Shown: piece by piece, positions 13,044 to 16,003 of the stretch
Position numbering within the stretch: position 1 is the first letter of the stretch
Layout of the letters: every line of letters starts with the position of its first letter
Assembly: GCA_038224615.1 (NCBI GenBank)
Contig: JBBRFH010000046.1
Coordinates: forward strand, 1-16,003
Length of the DNA: 16,003 bases
From: JBBRFH01 sp038224615
GTDB lineage: Bacteria; Planctomycetota; Phycisphaerae; Tepidisphaerales; Tepidisphaeraceae
Direction of reading: 5' to 3'
Notes under the pieces: generated by a model
Seen by the model: only the letters and a program-made list of their open reading frames with translations
Told to the model about the DNA's origin: nothing
The model's database searches: none
Program-made: the position numbers and the translations under genes

Positions 13044-14216
13044 TCAATCCGCCTTGCTGATTCGGTAGATTTTGTTGGTCATGTCGCAGGAGAACAGGAT
13101 CGTGCCGTCCGGAGCCTCGACGCAGTCGACCGGGCGTGCCAGCGGACGCTCGCCGTCGAGGCAGGTCACCAGCGGCAGCGAACCATAGGGTTTTCCCGAC
13201 TCCTTGTCGAACAGCACGCGAACGACCGAGTAGCCGACCTTCTTGCTGCTGTTCCAACTCCCGTGAAACGCGGCGATCAGGTCGCCTTGGTGATCAGGAA
13301 AATAGTTTTTGGTCAGAAAGGTGAACCCCAGCCCCGACCAATGGGCACCGAAGGTCCATTCCGGCGGCGTGGTCTTGGCGGCAAGCTCGATGAGGTCCGG
13401 GCGGTCGGCGTACTCGGGACGGACGATCCGGTTGTTGCTCAGGTACGGGTGCCCGTAGAACGCGCCTTCGGTGAACTTATTCAGCTCTTCACCAGGGATG
13501 AGATCGGTGATCGGCTGGTTCCCCTTCGACTCGCCGTACTTGCCTCCAAAGTTGTCCGAGCCGTGGTCGATGCCCCAGATCTCCTCCGTGCCCGGGCGCA
13601 GTCGAAGTTTCTCGGTGTTGCGGATGCCGGTGATGAACTGCATGCGGTTCTTGCCGTCGCGATCGAAGCGGTAGATGCACTTGTTCTCACTCGGCAGTTC
13701 TGAGGACATGTTGCTGGGGTCGGAGACGGAGATGTAGACGTTGTTCTCGGTAAAGACGATGCCGCGATACGGATGCCCGCCCTTGGCCGGGACCGAGCCC
13801 GGGGGAAGGAAGTCCTCGATCGTGTCGGCCTTACCGTCGCCGTCGGTGTCCTTGGCGCGTTTGCACGAGCCGTCGTTGGAGGTCGTCGCGTAGAGCCAGC
13901 CACGGTCGAAGCACATGCCTTGCACGTCCCTGTACTTGGTGATGAACGGCGTGCGCGTTTCGTAGGTGCCGTCGCCATCCTTGTCCTTCAACGCCGTGAT
14001 CGTGCCCCGGCCGGGCTGCGAGAGATAGAGCGTTCCCTGGTCATCAAGCTCAAGAAACCGCGCCGGTGCCGGGAGGTTGTCGGCGGCGATGGTCACCTTG
14101 TATCCCTTGCGCACCTTGAACTCCGGCACGCCGGGACCGACCTGCGCCGGCACTTGCGAGGCCAGCGCCAGCACCACGGACACCCAAAAAGCCACAAGAC
14201 GGGAATAGCAGTTCAT
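13044..14216 (-). CDS. Secreted PQQ-dependent sugar/sorbosone dehydrogenase-like beta-propeller protein
   Basis: It has 390 residues from the ATG at 14216 (GAGG 6 bases upstream). It begins with a signal peptide, MNCYSRLVAFWVSVVLALAS, cut near QVPAQ. The frame is open to 14573, but that extension lies in the divergent spacer and across the acyltransferase, and would bury the signal. Features of the soluble glucose/sorbosone dehydrogenase propeller are GGHPYRGIVF (146-155; H148 a candidate catalytic base), TGIRNTEKLRLRPG (196-209), GIDHGSDN (215-222) and FHGSWNS (317-323). Two Asp-rich loops, KDKDGDGTYE (77-86) and KDTDGDGKADTIEDF (122-136), look like calcium sites. The substrate and true PQQ use are unproven; many planctomycete relatives are fused to cytochrome c, but this one is not. 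It is divergent from the acyltransferase. Confidence 0.85.
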   Translation of the reverse strand: MNCYSRLVAFWVSVVLALASQVPAQVGPGVPEFKVRKGYKVTIAADNLPAPARFLELDDQGTLYLSQPGRGTITALKDKDGDGTYETRTPFITKYRDVQGMCFDRGWLYATTSNDGSCKRAKDTDGDGKADTIEDFLPPGSVPAKGGHPYRGIVFTENNVYISVSDPSNMSSELPSENKCIYRFDRDGKNRMQFITGIRNTEKLRLRPGTEEIWGIDHGSDNFGGKYGESKGNQPITDLIPGEELNKFTEGAFYGHPYLSNNRIVRPEYADRPDLIELAAKTTPPEWTFGAHWSGLGFTFLTKNYFPDHQGDLIAAFHGSWNSSKKVGYSVVRVLFDKESGKPYGSLPLVTCLDGERPLARPVDCVEAPDGTILFSCDMTNKIYRISKAD

Positions 14217-14244
14217 TTTTCGCCTCAATATAGGACCTGACAAC

Positions 14245-14260
14245 GTCCGATACATCGGAC
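14245..14260. promoter_or_regulatory. Palindrome in the divergent promoter region
   Basis: GTCCGAT (14245-14251), AC and ATCGGAC (14254-14260) form a perfect 7+2+7 inverted repeat in the 103-base spacer between the dehydrogenase-like gene and the acyltransferase. On the minus strand a TATATT (14227-14232) could be the -10 of the dehydrogenase-like gene, placing the palindrome near its -35. It is a candidate operator, and no regulator gene lies nearby. Confidence 0.4.
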
Positions 14261-14281
14261 AAGGCACTGATCGATCGCATC

Positions 14282-14299
14282 GCCAACCGAGGGGTTGGC
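14282..14299 (+). other. Stem-loop in the acyltransferase leader
   Basis: GCCAACC (14282-14288), a GAGG loop and GGTTGGC (14293-14299) make a perfect 7-bp stem, 20 bases before the ATG at 14320. It is 7 bases upstream of the AAAGGCGGA ribosome site (14307-14315). The loop itself holds GAGG, a purine-rich motif. It could influence translation; no T tract is present. Confidence 0.35.
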
Positions 14300-14319
14300 A
14301 GCGGCTAAAGGCGGATACT

Positions 14320-15639
14320 ATGGCCACTCCCCAGACGTTGAAACATCCCGACCCCGTCCGCGACGCCGGCGGCAGCGCCGTGCTGACCCACATGCCGGCG
14401 ATCGACGGCCTGCGCGGGATCGCCATCCTGCTCGTGCTCTTCCACCATTTCACGCCCGCCGTCAGCGGAACGCACTTCACCAAGCGACTGCTGATGACGA
14501 GCCACTCGGGCTGGATCGGCGTCGACCTGTTCTTCGTGCTCTCGGGCTTCCTGATCACTTGCATCCTGCTCAAGACCCGCTCCGGACCCGACTATTTTCT
14601 CAATTTCTACGCCCGCCGCACGCTGCGAATTTTCCCGATTTACTACCTCACGCTTATCGTCCTGCTCGTCCTGCTGCCGGCCGTGCTGGCAATCCCGACC
14701 ATCGGGGACACGGTCAATTCCCTGTTCAACCGTACGACACGCGACCTGCAATCGATGCTCGAAGGACAGAGCTGGCTCTGGCTGTACGGCGCAAATCTCA
14801 AAATCGCACTGGTGGGCGAACGCTGGGGCTCGGTCAACCACTTCTGGTCGCTGGCGGTTGAAGAACACTTCTATCTGATCTGGCCGCTGGTGGTTTTCTT
14901 CGCGTCGCGGGCCTCGCTCAAGCGCATTTGCATGATCTGCATCCTCGGCGCCCCGCTGCTCCGCGCGATGCTATTCCTCGGTGGATTTGACTCGGTGGTT
15001 CCTTATGTGCTGACCGTCACCCGCGTGGATTCGCTGGCGATCGGCGGGCTGCTGGCGGTGCTGATCACCGAGCGCGACGGCCTGGCCAGGTGGTCGCGGC
15101 GCATCACCGCCGTCGCGGCGCTGTCGGCGGTCATGCTGATCGCGATCGTCGCCTACTACCAGCGACTCAACCGCGACGACCTGTTTACCACCGTCTTCAG
15201 CTACAGCCTTCTGGCGGCGATCTCCGCATGGGCCGTGCTCAAGGCGTCACAGATTCGCATCGGCACCCGTGCCCACGCAGTGATGGCCAACCCGATTTTT
15301 ATGAGCCTGGGCAAGTACAGCTACGGCATCTACGTCACGCACATGTTCTTCGTGCCGGTGTACGTCAAGCTCTTTCCGTGGACGACGCTGCACAAGCTGA
15401 CCGGCTCGTATGCGGCGGCGATCGTGCTGCACGCTGTGCTGGCGATCGCCTGCTCATGGTGCATCGCGTGGGTCTGTTTCCATGGCTTTGAGAAGCACTT
15501 CCTGCGACTCAAGAGCCTGTTCGATTACCGCAAGCCCGCGGTCGTCCCCGAGGCCGCCGCTGCCAAAGCCGCGGCGCAACTGGCCGCCCCCAAGCCCGCC
15601 GGCAACGTCCTCATCCGGCCGATGCGCCACGCGGCGTGA
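14320..15639 (+). CDS. Acyltransferase-3 family integral membrane protein (OafA/YrhL-like)
   Basis: Transfers acyl groups, usually acetyl, to exported carbohydrates. It has 439 residues with about ten hydrophobic helices across 33-410. Family signatures: IDGLRGIAILLVLFHHF (28-44; R32 and the H42/H43 pair), GVDLFFVLSGFLIT (67-80), YARRTLRIFPIYY (97-109) and FWSLAVEEHFYLIWP (175-189). The start ATG has AAAGGCGGA just upstream. There is no extra SGNH domain. Instead it ends with a cytosolic-looking Ala/Pro/Lys tail (about 411-439). The acceptor is unknown; no polysaccharide genes are in the window. Its stop is one base away from the end of the hicA remnant on the other strand, with no terminator between them. 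Confidence 0.93.
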   Translation: MATPQTLKHPDPVRDAGGSAVLTHMPAIDGLRGIAILLVLFHHFTPAVSGTHFTKRLLMTSHSGWIGVDLFFVLSGFLITCILLKTRSGPDYFLNFYARRTLRIFPIYYLTLIVLLVLLPAVLAIPTIGDTVNSLFNRTTRDLQSMLEGQSWLWLYGANLKIALVGERWGSVNHFWSLAVEEHFYLIWPLVVFFASRASLKRICMICILGAPLLRAMLFLGGFDSVVPYVLTVTRVDSLAIGGLLAVLITERDGLARWSRRITAVAALSAVMLIAIVAYYQRLNRDDLFTTVFSYSLLAAISAWAVLKASQIRIGTRAHAVMANPIFMSLGKYSYGIYVTHMFFVPVYVKLFPWTTLHKLTGSYAAAIVLHAVLAIACSWCIAWVCFHGFEKHFLRLKSLFDYRKPAVVPEAAAAKAAAQLAAPKPAGNVLIRPMRHAA

Positions 15640-15640
15640 G

Positions 15641-15755
15641 TCAGAGGCTCTCCCACTCGCGCTTCGTGACGTCCGCCTTCAAAGGGTCCAGAGAAGCCGA
15701 GCGCGCGAAGGTACTGAATCAGCTTCCGGCGTGCGATCGGCCCCACCTTCGGCAT
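15641..15755 (-). pseudogene. hicA: hicA toxin remnant with internal deletion
   Basis: The frame from the ATG at 15755 begins as a HicA: MPKVGPIARRKLIQYLRALG, then FSGPFEGG. At GRH, where HicA should continue to its catalytic-His strand, the frame instead runs out into antisense of the acyltransferase. In the next register the very same DNA reads DVTKREWESL and stop (TGA at 15641-15643), which is how HicA proteins end. So the first 27 or so codons are joined out of frame to the last 10, and roughly 35 middle codons are missing. The product cannot be a working mRNA interferase. The start overlaps the hicB stop by one base (TGATG). Confidence 0.82.
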
Positions 15756-16003
15756 CAGGCGACCTTCTGTTTAGCGGCCCGCGGCTTGCGGCGATTCAGG
15801 TTGATTCCGGCGATCAACGGCACCTTAAATCCCCGCTGCAAGCTGAAAACCAGCCAGTCTTCCAAAACCGACTGAAGCTCATCGCGGCACGCCTCCAGGG
15901 TCGGCTCATTGGCCCTTACGACCGCACACGTCGGCACGTCACCATAGTAGACAGAAGCGTCGTCGATCTGCTTGTAATTCGCGGACTACTTTGCTGCGGC
16001 GAT
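15755..16003 (-). pseudogene. hicB: hicB antitoxin remnant with in-frame amber stop, 5' end outside window
   Basis: Reading the minus strand in the frame that ends at 15755-15757, the peptide is ANYKQIDDASVYYGDVP, then TLEACRDELQSVLEDWLVF, then PLIAGINLN. This matches the short HicB class (A-x-Y-x-x-I-x-D-D-x-x-F-Y-G-E-I-P ... T-L-E-x-C-R-x-E-L ... V-L-E-x-W). A TAG at 15986-15988 interrupts this frame, preceded by IAAAK at the window edge, where HicB proteins have their first helix. A GTG at 15935-15937 could restart a 60-residue C-terminal piece, but that would lack the first strands. Together with the deleted hicA, this is a decayed hicBA module. A sequencing error at the TAG cannot be excluded. 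Confidence 0.72.

Noticed and set aside
14217..14573. Upstream extension of the dehydrogenase-like gene
   Set aside because: It runs through the divergent spacer into the acyltransferase and hides the signal peptide at 14216.
1..16003. CRISPR array, tRNA, rRNA, intact insertion sequence
   Set aside because: No regularly spaced repeats, cloverleaf, rRNA-like stretch or transposase frame was seen on either strand.

Overview
The window reads like GC-rich chromosome from an uncultured or little-studied planctomycete, most likely of the Phycisphaerae/Tepidisphaerales type. This is inference. It rests on the DUF11-repeat surface protein, a HicB of the short FYGE/TLEACR type, dispersed GTCATCCTGAGG palindromes, and a sorbosone-dehydrogenase-like secreted protein. 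No rRNA, tRNA, CRISPR array or complete mobile element was seen.

Layout. (1) 1-1592: the 3' part of a DUF11-repeat protein gene on the + strand, closed by a strong intrinsic terminator. (2) 1593-2036: no gene seen. (3) 2037-8447, minus strand: a chemosensory cluster in transcription order cheA, (start-less 60-codon frame), cheW, (REPIN-like palindrome pair), cheR, cheD, a cheY-type receiver, cheX, (GTTAC-repeat spacer), cheB. No receptor (MCP) gene is present. (4) 8740-9843, plus strand: an exported thioredoxin-fold TlpA-like protein. (5) 9892-12594, minus strand: a copper-efflux operon, csoR then a copA-type P1B ATPase, with a perfect CsoR-type operator over the csoR promoter. (6) 12605-12927, minus strand: a 7Fe ferredoxin with its own terminator. 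(7) 13044-14216, minus strand: a secreted PQQ-sugar-dehydrogenase-like beta-propeller, divergent from (8) 14320-15639, an integral-membrane acyltransferase-3 protein. (9) 15641-16003, minus strand: a decayed hicB-hicA toxin-antitoxin pair.

How the genes work together. CheA and CheW would form the kinase core and CheR/CheB the methylation pair. CheD would deamidate receptors, and the receiver would be the phosphate carrier dephosphorylated by CheX. The catalytic residues are intact in every che gene, so the pathway looks functional but must use receptors encoded elsewhere. CsoR and the ATPase form a self-contained copper-response unit.

Most worth a second look: a 15-bp tandem duplication that doubles the cheA stop and leads into an open frame with no start codon; the internally deleted hicA beside a hicB carrying an amber stop; the REPIN-like element between cheW and cheR; and the ATPase with an Asp where Cu+-ATPases have a metal-site Ser. 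I did not find a convincing wholly new system.
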